DNA from: Candidatus Zixiibacteriota bacterium
GTDB taxonomy: Bacteria; Zixibacteria; MSB-5A5; SM1-73
Direction: 5' to 3'
DNA length: 8,973 nucleotides
Assembly (NCBI GenBank): GCA_029933635.1
Contig: JAOZNS010000027.1
Location: 10,324-19,296 of the forward strand
Position numbers and translations under genes: made by a program
Shown: positions 1 to 6,697 of the stretch, piece after piece
Numbering within the stretch: the first letter of the stretch is position 1
Layout: each line of letters opens with the position of its first letter
The notes under the pieces: model-generated
Database searches by the model: none
What the model saw: the letters and a program-made list of their open reading frames with translations, nothing else
What the model was told of the DNA's origin: nothing

Positions 1-2235
1 GATTTAAAGGTGACCAAAGAGAAAATTTATCAGGCTTTAACCAAAATCAGAGGGGCTCAACGGGTCACAGATCAAACGCCAGAATCGAAATATCAGGTTT
101 TGGAAAAATATAGCCGGGACCTAACTGAGCTGGCTAAAAAGGGGAAGCTGGATCCGGTCATAGGAAGAGATGAGGAGATCAGAAGGGTAATTAAAGTCCT
201 GTCCCGACGCACCAAAAATAATCCGGTGCTGATTGGCGAGCCGGGGGTGGGAAAGACAGCCATTGCTGAAGGCTTAGCATTAAAGATCGCCCAAGGAGAT
301 GTGCCTGAATCTCTGAAGGGACGTCGGGTCCTCGCCTTAGATTTGGGTTCGCTGATCGCTGGATCCAAGTTCCGGGGCGAATTTGAGGAACGGCTAAAAG
401 CCATCCTGAAGGAGATAGAAAAGGCGCAGGGCAACATCATCTTATTCATTGATGAGCTTCACACCATCGTGGGTGCAGGTGCGGTGGGGGGCGCCATGGA
501 TGCATCCAATATGCTGAAACCAGCACTCGCCCGTGGAGAGTTGCGCTGTATTGGTGCCACCACCTTAGACGAATACCGAAAAAACATAGAAAAGGATCCC
601 GCCTTGGAAAGGCGCTTTGCCCCGGTGTTAATTGGAGAGCCTTCGGTTGAGGAGACCATCTCCATCCTGAGAGGACTTAAGGAAAGATATGAGGTGCATC
701 ACGGGGTAAGGATACAGGATTCCGCTCTGGTGGCCGCGGCTAAACTTTCCGAAAGATACATAACCGACAGGTTTCTTCCGGACAAGGCGATAGACTTGGT
801 AGACGAGGCGGCTGCTGATCTGCGAATTCAGATCGATAGCATGCCAGAGGAGTTAGATGTGACGGTAAAAAAGATCCGACAACTGGAGATCGAAAGGGAG
901 GCGATTAAAAAAGAAAAGGATGCCAAAGAAAGACTCAAGCCCATCGAGGAGGAGCTAAAAGCCTTGCGAAGACAGGAACAGGTGCTTCGAGATCATTGGC
1001 AGAAGGAGAAGGCGATTGTAACTCGCATCCGTGATCTTAAGGAAAGGCTTGAACAAACTAAAATCGAGGCGGATAAGGCAGAAAGGGAGGCAGATTATGA
1101 GAAGGCGGCAAGATTGCGATATGGAGAGATAAACCATCTTCAAAAGGAGCTGGAACAACAAAATCAGCTTCTGACAAAAATCCAGAAGGGCAAAAAGATG
1201 CTCAAAGAGGAGGTGGATGAGGACGATATAGCTGCGGTGGTCTCCAAATGGACCGGAATCCCGGTGCAGAAATTGACCCAGACCGAAGCTGAGAGGTTGA
1301 CCCTTTTGGAACAACAACTGCATAGGCGAGTGGTGGGGCAAAATCAAGCGGTTCAAGCAGTGGCAAACGTGGTGCGAAGCGCACGAGCTGGGCTTTCCGA
1401 TCCCAAACGACCCATCGGTTCATTTATTTTTCTTGGTCCCACTGGAGTGGGAAAGACGGAGTTAGCCAAGGCGCTGGCAGAGGCGCTATATGGCGACGAA
1501 AACGCCCTGATCAGAATCGATATGTCCGAATATATGGAGAAATTTTCCGTCTCTCGGTTGGTCGGTGCACCCCCGGGATATGTGGGCTACGAAGAAGGAG
1601 GACAACTCACCGAAGCGGTTAGACGCCGTCCCTACTGTGTGATCCTCTTCGATGAGATCGAAAAAGCACACCTGGAGGTGTTCAATCTTCTGCTCCAGGT
1701 GTTAGACGACGGTAGATTGACCGACAATCAGGGAAGAACGGTCAGCTTCAAAAATGCCATTTTGATAATGACCTCCAACATCGGAGCCTCATTGATAGCA
1801 GAGATGTCCAAAAATATCACCCCTGAAAATGAAGATAGAATCTATCAACAGATCAGGTCGGAGGTCTTAAATCTTTTGAGAAAATCTCTAAGACCTGAGT
1901 TTTTAAATCGTATAGACGAAATAATCGTGTTTCGTTCACTCTCTTTTGAAGACATAAAGAATATCGTGGATTTGCAGTTTGAGGAGGTCAACCAGAGATT
2001 GGCGGAGCAAGAGATAAATGTAAATTTGACGGAGAAGGCAAGGGAGTATTTAGCTAAGGTAGGTTTCGATCCAGCCTTCGGAGCCAGACCCTTGAAAAGA
2101 ACCATTCAGAAACTGATCACCCAACCTTTAGCCAATCAGATATTGAAAGGAGACTTCAAGCCGAAGGATAAAATTAAGATTGAGATGAAAGATGAACAGA
2201 TAGTATTTGTGAAAGAAAATAAATCCCAGAAGTGA
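1..2235 (+). CDS. clpB: ATP-dependent protein disaggregase ClpB, 5'-truncated by the window edge
   Basis: Hsp100/AAA+ chaperone that, with DnaK/DnaJ/GrpE, threads aggregated proteins through a hexameric pore in the cytoplasm. The frame is open to base 1, and the first visible residues align inside known ClpB proteins. The GTG at 10 is therefore not the start, and roughly the first 120 residues (the N-terminal substrate domain) lie upstream. Visible in order: linker; AAA-1 with Walker A GEPGVGKTA (235-261), pore loop KFRGEF (367-384), Walker B ending FIDELH (near 450) and arginine finger ERRF (near 607-618); a long charged coiled-coil middle domain (about 835-1215) that separates ClpB from ClpA; AAA-2 with Walker A GPTGVGKTE (1435-1461), pore loop GYVGYEEGG (near 1576-1602), Walker B VILFDEIEK (1639-1665) and sensor-2 GARPLKR (2080-2100). 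The AAA-1 pore loop has Phe where E. coli has Tyr, a conservative change. All catalytic motifs are intact, so the protein should be functional. Stop TGA at 2233-2235. Confidence 0.97.
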   Translation, partial: DLKVTKEKIYQALTKIRGAQRVTDQTPESKYQVLEKYSRDLTELAKKGKLDPVIGRDEEIRRVIKVLSRRTKNNPVLIGEPGVGKTAIAEGLALKIAQGDVPESLKGRRVLALDLGSLIAGSKFRGEFEERLKAILKEIEKAQGNIILFIDELHTIVGAGAVGGAMDASNMLKPALARGELRCIGATTLDEYRKNIEKDPALERRFAPVLIGEPSVEETISILRGLKERYEVHHGVRIQDSALVAAAKLSERYITDRFLPDKAIDLVDEAAADLRIQIDSMPEELDVTVKKIRQLEIEREAIKKEKDAKERLKPIEEELKALRRQEQVLRDHWQKEKAIVTRIRDLKERLEQTKIEADKAEREADYEKAARLRYGEINHLQKELEQQNQLLTKIQKGKKMLKEEVDEDDIAAVVSKWTGIPVQKLTQTEAERLTLLEQQLHRRVVGQNQAVQAVANVVRSARAGLSDPKRPIGSFIFLGPTGVGKTELAKALAEALYGDENALIRIDMSEYMEKFSVSRLVGAPPGYVGYEEGGQLTEAVRRRPYCVILFDEIEKAHLEVFNLLLQVLDDGRLTDNQGRTVSFKNAILIMTSNIGASLIAEMSKNITPENEDRIYQQIRSEVLNLLRKSLRPEFLNRIDEIIVFRSLSFEDIKNIVDLQFEEVNQRLAEQEINVNLTEKAREYLAKVGFDPAFGARPLKRTIQKLITQPLANQILKGDFKPKDKIKIEMKDEQIVFVKENKSQK

Positions 2236-2275
2236 GACATCTTGCCTGAACAAATCCAGATTACAACAACCGGAT

Positions 2276-2298
2276 ATCCTCTCTGAAAGGAGAAGGAT
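2276..2298 (+). other. Stem-loop downstream of clpB, possible weak terminator
   Basis: ATCCT-CTCT (2276-2284) pairs with GGAG-A-AGGAT (2289-2298). This gives nine pairs (one G-U) with one bulged A, capped by a GAAA tetraloop, which is typically a stable RNA fold. A run of five T (2310-2314) follows only after 11 nt, so this is not a textbook intrinsic terminator. It could attenuate clpB read-through or protect a processed 3' end. Functional assignment is inference. Confidence 0.35.
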
Positions 2299-2337
2299 CA
2301 ACTTTCTGGTTTTTCCTAAAAAAGGAGGTCCAACAAG

Positions 2338-2736
2338 TTGAAAAGTTCAGCAAACATCTTGGCGATAATAATTTTGGGAAGCCTGCTGCTTTTTTCTTGC
2401 TCCTCCGGCTCGAACGGGAAAAAGACGGAGGAGGAGCTTTATACTCAGGCGCAGGATTATTCACAGAAAGGCGATTTCCAGTCTGCTATAAAGACCTATG
2501 AGGAGATTTTAAAACTTTATCCCGACAGCCCGCGCGCCTACAAGGCACAGTTTCTGATCGGCTTTGTCTACTCGGAGAATCTCAAGGATTACGAAAAAGC
2601 CAGAGAGGTCTACAAAAAGGTTATCGAAAAGTATCCGGACTGTGACCTGGCAGATGATGCTCAATACATGCTTAAGACCATGGGGAAGGATAGCTTACCC
2701 TTGATCTCGGATACGGGATCAGCATCGTCTGAATAG
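2338..2736 (+). CDS. Small TPR-containing lipoprotein, function unknown
   Basis: A 132-residue protein with a clear lipoprotein signal: basic MKSS start, hydrophobic stretch at residues 7-19, and lipobox LFSC with the lipidated Cys at 21. The mature part carries two tetratricopeptide-like units, about residues 34-65 (ending KLYPDSP) and 68-102 (ending EKYPDC), with the typical xxxGDFxxAIxxYEEIL and YEKAREVYKKVI patterns. The fold resembles the repeats in BamD/YbgF/CpoB-type envelope proteins, but it is much shorter than BamD, and I cannot assign a partner or pathway. The start is TTG at 2338, chosen because AGGAGG (2323-2328) lies 9 nt upstream and only this start gives a complete signal peptide. 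It probably sits as an anchored periplasm-facing scaffold protein. The C-terminal 25 residues are Ser-rich and not predicted to be repeat. It lies between clpB and rplM with gaps on both sides, so it may be its own transcription unit. Confidence 0.85.
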   Translation: MKSSANILAIIILGSLLLFSCSSGSNGKKTEEELYTQAQDYSQKGDFQSAIKTYEEILKLYPDSPRAYKAQFLIGFVYSENLKDYEKAREVYKKVIEKYPDCDLADDAQYMLKTMGKDSLPLISDTGSASSE

Positions 2737-2782
2737 AGAAAATTAGATCTGACCGAACTGGTGCTAAATCATCGCTTGTGGA

Positions 2783-2812
2783 TACTACTGCAATTGAGCA
2801 ACATCAGTAGTA
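2783..2812 (+). terminator. Perfect 8-bp inverted repeat after the lipoprotein gene, candidate terminator
   Basis: TACTACTG (2783-2790) and CAGTAGTA (2805-2812) are perfect inverted copies around a 14-nt loop. The element lies 46 nt after the lipoprotein stop and about 80 nt before the rplM promoter, a natural place for transcription to end. The following bases (AACTTCTTT) are T-rich but not a clean T tract, so intrinsic termination is uncertain and another RNA role is possible. Confidence 0.4.
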
Positions 2813-2895
2813 ACTTCTTTAAGTCAAAAGCTTGCGATTTCCTCAGAAGGGACAGGACTGAAAGGTGAATCGTGCAAGGGCTCGGCTCTTTTTTC

Positions 2896-2923
2896 TTGAC
2901 AAATAAGCCTGATTGAGTATATT
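2896..2923 (+). promoter_or_regulatory. Sigma-70-type promoter for rplM-rpsI
   Basis: A perfect -35 TTGACA (2896-2901) is separated by 16 nt from a -10 TATATT (2918-2923), one mismatch from consensus. Transcription would begin near 2930, leaving an untranslated leader of under 20 nt that still contains the GGAGG (2936-2940) before the rplM ATG at 2947. Such a short leader would leave no room for an L13-binding leader RNA on this transcript. A strong promoter suits a ribosomal protein operon. Confidence 0.75.
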
Positions 2924-2946
2924 TGCAAATTCGTCGGAGGAACTAA

Positions 2947-3375
2947 ATGAAAACCTATACGCCCAGCATTTCAGAGATAAAAAGGGAATGGTTTGTAGTT
3001 GATGCCAAAGATAGGATTCTGGGAAGATTGGCCACCCGGGTGGCCAGCCTCCTCATGGGAAAAGGCAAGCCCCATTTCACCCCGCATCTGGATGTAGGCG
3101 ATTATGTCATAGTTATAAATGCGGACAAGGTGGTCCTTTCCGGCAAGAAGCAAAACACCAAGACTTATTATCGTTATACTGGTTACCCCGGCGGATTGAA
3201 GTCTGTGGTCTTTTCCAAATATGTTAAAGAGAAGCCCGAGGAGCTTTTTACCCATGCGGTGTGGGGGATGCTTCCTAAAAATAAGCTGGGAAGAAAGATG
3301 CTTTCCAAGCTTTTCGTATATCGAGGAAATAAACACCCTCACCAAGCTCAGAAGCCGGAACCTTTAAAGCTATAG
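2947..3375 (+). CDS. rplM: 50S ribosomal protein L13
   Basis: A 142-residue protein, the same length as E. coli L13, an early-assembling component of the large subunit that binds 23S rRNA. Signature stretches include WFVVDAKDRILGRLAT (residues 15-30), the TPHLDVGDYVIVINADKV segment, and the C-terminal GMLPKNKLGRKMLSKLFVYRG block followed by the H-P-H-Q-A tail. The ATG at 2947 has GGAGG (2936-2940) six nt upstream and reproduces the family N-terminus (MKTYTP). It is the first gene after the promoter at 2896-2923 and is followed after 41 nt by rpsI, the conserved rplM-rpsI pair. In E. coli L13 represses this operon, but no leader for that is obvious here. Confidence 0.98.
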   Translation: MKTYTPSISEIKREWFVVDAKDRILGRLATRVASLLMGKGKPHFTPHLDVGDYVIVINADKVVLSGKKQNTKTYYRYTGYPGGLKSVVFSKYVKEKPEELFTHAVWGMLPKNKLGRKMLSKLFVYRGNKHPHQAQKPEPLKL

Positions 3376-3416
3376 GAGTCAGACTAAATTAAGAACCAAA
3401 GTTAGAGGAGGAAAAC

Positions 3417-3809
3417 TTGGCCACACCTGTTTATCAAGCTACTGGACGAAGAAAGACCGCTGTAGCCAGCGTCCGGTTGATCCCGGGAGGAGGCAAGATG
3501 CTGGTCAACGGAAGACCCATGCGTCAGTATCTTACCAAAGAAGACCTGATGATTCATGTGGAAAAGCCACTTGAGGTAACCGGGATGCGGGGAAAGGTGG
3601 ATATCGTCTGTTCCGCCCGTGGTGGTGGATTATCCGGACAGGCTGGAGCCATCAGATTAGCTATCGCCAGAGCCTTAGTGAAAATGAATCAGGAGTTTCG
3701 AAAAGCTTTAAAGAAGGCTGGACTTCTTACCCGGGACCCACGAATGGTAGAAAGGAAGAAATACGGACAGATAAAGGCTCGAAAAAGATTCCAGTATTCT
3801 AAGAGATAA
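3417..3809 (+). CDS. rpsI: 30S ribosomal protein S9
   Basis: A 130-residue protein, equal in length to E. coli S9. It belongs to the 30S head, and its extended basic tail reaches the P-site tRNA anticodon stem. Seen: N-terminal YQATGRRKTAVASVRL, the GGGLSGQAGAIRLAIARAL segment, RDPRMVERKKYGQ, and the C-terminal KARKRFQYSKR ending in the functionally important Ser-Lys-Arg. The start is TTG at 3417, supported by GAGGAGG (3405-3411) five nt upstream and by the lack of any other start before the conserved region (the next Met is deep in the domain). Cotranscribed with rplM. Confidence 0.97.
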   Translation: MATPVYQATGRRKTAVASVRLIPGGGKMLVNGRPMRQYLTKEDLMIHVEKPLEVTGMRGKVDIVCSARGGGLSGQAGAIRLAIARALVKMNQEFRKALKKAGLLTRDPRMVERKKYGQIKARKRFQYSKR

Positions 3810-3818
3810 ACCTAAAAC

Positions 3819-3910
3819 TTTTCGTCAAGGTCGAATCCTTCCCTGACGGAAAAATTCACACATCGGCTAATTCGCAGGCGGGTCCCCTTAAAACTTTAAG
3901 GTGGCGCCTG
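3819..3910 (+). promoter_or_regulatory. Two-hairpin candidate leader RNA upstream of rpsB
   Basis: The 147-nt gap before rpsB contains two stem-loops. The first pairs CGTCA (3823-3827) with TGACG (3844-3848) and AGG with CCT inside, extended by TTTT (3819-3822) with AAAA across one bulged G. The second pairs CAGGCG (3875-3880) with CGCCTG (3905-3910) and encloses CCTTAAA (3886-3892) with TTTAAGG (3895-3901), with internal loops between the stems. Neither is followed by a T tract, so they do not look like terminators. Regulation of rpsB through S2 binding to its own mRNA leader is known in enterobacteria. A similar role here is inference, because I cannot match the fold to a known class. Confidence 0.45.
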
Positions 3911-3956
3911 AGAAGTTGACGCCGGTGGAGGTCTAAAACCAAAACAGGAGCTATTC

Positions 3957-4676
3957 ATGGATATCACCATCAAAGATCTATTAGAAGCGGGGGTTCATTT
4001 CGGGCATCAAACCAAAAGATGGAACCCCAAGATGAAGAAGTTCATCTTCACCGCAAGAAGTGGAATTTATATCATCGATCTGCAAAAGACGCTTCAGTGT
4101 CTGAAAATAGCCTGTCAGAAAATAAAAGAGGTGATAGAAGCGGGACAATCTCTTCTATTTGTGGGGACCAAAAAACAGGCTCAAGAGGTGGTGAGGGAGG
4201 AGGCTTTAAGGTGCGGAGCATTCTATGTGACCGAAAGGTGGCTGGGTGGGATGTTGACCAACTTTCAAACCATCAGGAAAAACGTCAAACGACTCAAAGA
4301 TCTGGAAAGGATGCGGGATGATGGCACCTTCGATAAGCTCACCAAAAAAGAGGTGCTGAAATTAGAGAAGGAGCGAATGAAGTTAGAGAAGATATTAGGG
4401 GGGATAAAGGAGATGAATCGACTTCCCGGACTTCTCTTTGTGGTGGATGCAAAAAAGGAAAGAATCGCTGTGGCTGAAGCGAGCAAGCTGGGTATACCTA
4501 TCGTCGCCATCATCGACACCAACACCGATCCAGACCCCATAAACTTTCCCATCGCTGGAAATGACGACGCCATCAAATCCATCAAGGTGATAACCCACCA
4601 GATCGCGGAGGCAGCCTTGGCGGCGCAGAAGTTGAAAGAAGAAGGAAAGGAGATTAAAGCAAAAGTTGAGGCTTGA
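3957..4676 (+). CDS. rpsB: 30S ribosomal protein S2
   Basis: A 239-residue S2, close to the usual 230-250. It joins the 30S subunit late and bridges head and body near S1. Landmarks: LLEAGVHFGHQTKRWNPKM at residues 8-26, FIFTARSGIYIIDLQKT, the ERWLGGMLTNFQTI segment, the coiled-coil helical hairpin (about residues 110-145), LPGLLFVVDAKKE, and PIVAIIDTNTDPDPINFPIAGNDDA near the C-terminus, ending in a Lys/Glu-rich tail. ATG at 3957 has AGGAG (3946-3950) six nt upstream. It is followed by tsf, the near-universal rpsB-tsf pairing, but across an unusually long 242-nt gap. Confidence 0.98.
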   Translation: MDITIKDLLEAGVHFGHQTKRWNPKMKKFIFTARSGIYIIDLQKTLQCLKIACQKIKEVIEAGQSLLFVGTKKQAQEVVREEALRCGAFYVTERWLGGMLTNFQTIRKNVKRLKDLERMRDDGTFDKLTKKEVLKLEKERMKLEKILGGIKEMNRLPGLLFVVDAKKERIAVAEASKLGIPIVAIIDTNTDPDPINFPIAGNDDAIKSIKVITHQIAEAALAAQKLKEEGKEIKAKVEA

Positions 4677-4918
4677 GCAACCTTCCTCTGAAATTGCCAT
4701 TTTCTCGAAATCAATTCTCGATCGATTATACTTGCTAAAGTTATTTTTCTCTAATAATTCGTTTACACCTAAGGATGAAAAGCTTACCCATTTTTCAAAA
4801 TTGTTTTTTAATCCATACCAGTTTTATCTTGTGTAATTTAATTCAATTGGGGTAATTTCTGAAAAAAAACTTTTTGAAAATCTTCTTGATATAAGAACTA
4901 TCCAATCTGGAGGCTGAA
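4677..4918 (+). other. AT-rich rpsB-tsf intergenic region, no gene seen
   Basis: These 242 nt are clearly richer in A and T than the flanking genes and contain several homopolymer A or T runs, for example eight A at 4862-4869. No open frame, tRNA-like fold or clean terminator was found. Weak promoter-like hexamers occur (TATACT at 4727-4732, TATAAG at 4890-4895), but none has a well-placed -35 partner. The last bases supply the tsf ribosome-binding site. In many bacteria an attenuator lies between rpsB and tsf, and I cannot recognise one here. Confidence 0.5.
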
Positions 4919-5788
4919 TTGAAGATCATTACAGCAGATCAGGTGAAGAAATTAAGGGATAAAACCGGCGCGGGAATGATGGATTGCAAAAAAGCCTTGC
5001 AAAACTCTGGCGGTGACTTCCAAAAAGCGATAGATTATTTACGACAACAAGGCATAGCCAAAGCCACTCAAAAAGTCTCCCGCATCACCAAAGAAGGGAT
5101 GATTTACTCCACTATTGGTCCACAGAATAAAGTAGGCGTTTTGGTGGAGATTAATTGCGAGACGGACTTCGTGGCCCGAACCAACGATTTCAAGATGCTG
5201 GCAAAACAAGTGGCCGATTGGATCATTCAGCACAAGCCAGCTGACATCGGTGAAGTTGCCGAATCCTTGAAGGAGACCCTAAATCAGTCCATAGCTAAGT
5301 TAGGTGAGAATATAACCACCAAAAGATTTGCTCTTTTCCGGATGGATGAAGGATCAAAGGGGGTAATCTACAGCTATATCCATCCGGGCAATAAGTTGGG
5401 GGTTCTTCTTAAGCTAAAATGTCAGACCGATCCGGTCGCCCAGAGTGAGGAGTTCAAACAGCTGGCCAAGGATATCTCCATGCAGATTGCCGCCACCAAT
5501 CCGCTGGCGCTTTCCCGGGATAAATTGAGCTCTGAGATAATCGATAAGGAGAAGGAGATATATCGAACTCAGGCTAAGAACGAGGGGAAACCGGAAAAGA
5601 TCATTGAGAGAATCGTTCAGGGCAAGCTGGAGAAATATTTTCAAGAGGTCTGCTTGTTGGAACAGCCGTTCGTTAAGGATCAAGATCGTTCGGTCAGCAA
5701 CAGGATAGCTCAGACCGAAAAGGAGCTGGGTGAACCGATAACTGTAGCTCAGTTTGTCCGATTCAGGCTTGGAGATGAGACCAGCTGA
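4919..5788 (+). CDS. tsf: Translation elongation factor Ts
   Basis: A 289-residue EF-Ts (E. coli 283) that releases GDP from EF-Tu in the cytoplasm. Residues 1-55 form the EF-Tu-binding UBA-like domain (TADQVKKLRDKTGAGMMDCKKAL). The core contains the hallmark ETDFVAR at 81-87, whose TDFV inserts into EF-Tu and helps release Mg2+. A second, clearly homologous subdomain follows with the equivalent CQTDPVA at 168-174: residues 60-102 and 148-190 share 22 of 43 residues. A helical C-terminal part (about 205-289) includes the coiled-coil region. The start is TTG at 4919 with GGAGG (4909-4913) five nt upstream, and no other start fits the conserved N-terminus. It is separated from pyrH by 80 nt. 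Confidence 0.97.
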   Translation: MKIITADQVKKLRDKTGAGMMDCKKALQNSGGDFQKAIDYLRQQGIAKATQKVSRITKEGMIYSTIGPQNKVGVLVEINCETDFVARTNDFKMLAKQVADWIIQHKPADIGEVAESLKETLNQSIAKLGENITTKRFALFRMDEGSKGVIYSYIHPGNKLGVLLKLKCQTDPVAQSEEFKQLAKDISMQIAATNPLALSRDKLSSEIIDKEKEIYRTQAKNEGKPEKIIERIVQGKLEKYFQEVCLLEQPFVKDQDRSVSNRIAQTEKELGEPITVAQFVRFRLGDETS

Positions 5789-5796
5789 AAAATGGA

Positions 5797-5846
5797 TTTT
5801 TGTTATACCGACTGATTCTGGTTTAAGATAAGCCCTATACCAAAAA
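5797..5846 (+). promoter_or_regulatory. Imperfect nested hairpin in the tsf-pyrH gap
   Basis: TTTTTG (5797-5802) pairs with CAAAAA (5841-5846); after one mismatch, TATA (5804-5807) pairs with TATA (5836-5839). Inside, GGTTT (5820-5824) pairs with AAGCC (5830-5834), with one G-U pair, around the loop AAGAT. The structure ends 22 nt before the pyrH GTG. It lacks a following T tract, and its left arm TTTTTG follows the tsf stop by only 8 nt. It could be an mRNA processing or protection structure, or a control element for pyrH. The role is inferred. Confidence 0.35.
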
Positions 5847-5868
5847 CTCTGTCTTCACTCAAAAAGTT

Positions 5869-6585
5869 GTGGGCATTCCTATCTACAAAAGGATACTTCT
5901 AAAGATATCCGGCGAATCATTTTCTCAAGAAAAACAGCACATCATCGATCCTGTGGCGACAGCCTTCGTGTCATCAGAGATCAAATCCGCAAAGGATCTG
6001 GGAGTGGAGGTGGCAGTTGTGGTTGGGGGAGGAAACTTAATCCGCGGACAGATGGTCCATCCGGGTGTAATCGATCGGGTATCAGCAGACTATATGGGCA
6101 TGTTAGCTACCATTATTAACTCCTTAGCCCTTCAGGATACGTTGGAAAGCATTGGAATATCTACCAGATTGTTGAGCGCAATTCATATAGAGCCATTGAC
6201 CGAGCCGTATATCAAAAGGGAAGCTTTAAGGCATTTAAAAAAGGGGAAGGTGATCATCCTGGCTGGGGGAACGGCAAATCCATATTTCACCACCGACACG
6301 ACTGCCGCCCTCAGAGCTATAGAGATCCAGGCAGATGTGATGCTCAAAGGGACCAAGGTGGATGGGGTCTATGATGATGATCCGAACAAAAATCCCTCTG
6401 CCAAAATGTTTCAGAATCTTTCTTACATGGAGGTGCTGAGCCGAAAGCTGAAGGTGATGGATCTGACAGCAATTTCCTTATGTATGGAGAACCAGCTTCC
6501 TCTCATCGTATTCAATCTATTCAGAAAAGGAAATTTAAAAAAACTTCTTACCGGAGAGAAGATCGGAACCAGGGTTGAAGGATGA
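5869..6585 (+). CDS. pyrH: Uridylate (UMP) kinase
   Basis: Bacterial UMP kinase of the amino-acid-kinase fold, 238 residues (E. coli 241). It phosphorylates UMP to UDP with ATP as a cytoplasmic hexamer and is typically activated by GTP and inhibited by UTP. Motifs: YKRILLKISGES (6-17, phosphate binding Lys12), VVGGGNLIRG (51-60), RVSADYMGMLAT (70-81), GGTANPYFTTDT (133-144) with catalytic-region Asp143, and TKVDGVYDDDP. The GGTANPYF stretch has Ala at 136 where most relatives have Gly. Start GTG at 5869 is the only start codon between the upstream in-frame stop (5824) and the conserved region, yet no purine-rich Shine-Dalgarno is visible (preceding bases CTCAAAAAGTT). This is unlike its neighbours. 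Order tsf-pyrH-frr is the common bacterial one. Confidence 0.97.
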   Translation: MGIPIYKRILLKISGESFSQEKQHIIDPVATAFVSSEIKSAKDLGVEVAVVVGGGNLIRGQMVHPGVIDRVSADYMGMLATIINSLALQDTLESIGISTRLLSAIHIEPLTEPYIKREALRHLKKGKVIILAGGTANPYFTTDTTAALRAIEIQADVMLKGTKVDGVYDDDPNKNPSAKMFQNLSYMEVLSRKLKVMDLTAISLCMENQLPLIVFNLFRKGNLKKLLTGEKIGTRVEG

Positions 6586-6697
6586 AAAAGAAAAGAAACT
6601 TTCTCATTCAAACATCCTGGGTTTTAGTAAACTAAGCAAGGTTTAAACATAAGTTAGCATAAAAAGAATATTTTTAAATTGAAAAAGGCAGGAGGAT

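Noticed and set aside
10..12. GTG as the clpB start
   Set aside because: The frame is open upstream to base 1 and the residues before and after it align inside the ClpB linker, so the true start lies outside the window.
93..449. Minus-strand open frames opposite clpB (also opposite rplM, rpsB, tsf, frr and uppS)
   Set aside because: They mirror strongly conserved + strand genes, show no motifs and are explained as complementary-strand shadows.
3916..3921. TTGACG as a -35 box for rpsB
   Set aside because: No acceptable -10 hexamer occurs 15-19 nt downstream (the bases read CCAAAA or similar).
4019..4321. 100-codon + strand frame inside rpsB
   Set aside because: It overlaps rpsB fully in another frame, and its translation has no recognisable features.
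5800..5829. TTGTTA with TAAGAT at 18-nt spacing as a pyrH promoter
   Set aside because: Both hexamers match consensus at only four positions and they overlap the hairpin arms, so I kept the hairpin and dropped the promoter call.
6586..6697. Terminator or promoter between pyrH and frr
   Set aside because: Only short AT palindromes (such as TTAGTAAACTAA and GTTTAAAC) are present, with no GC stem or well-spaced hexamer pair.
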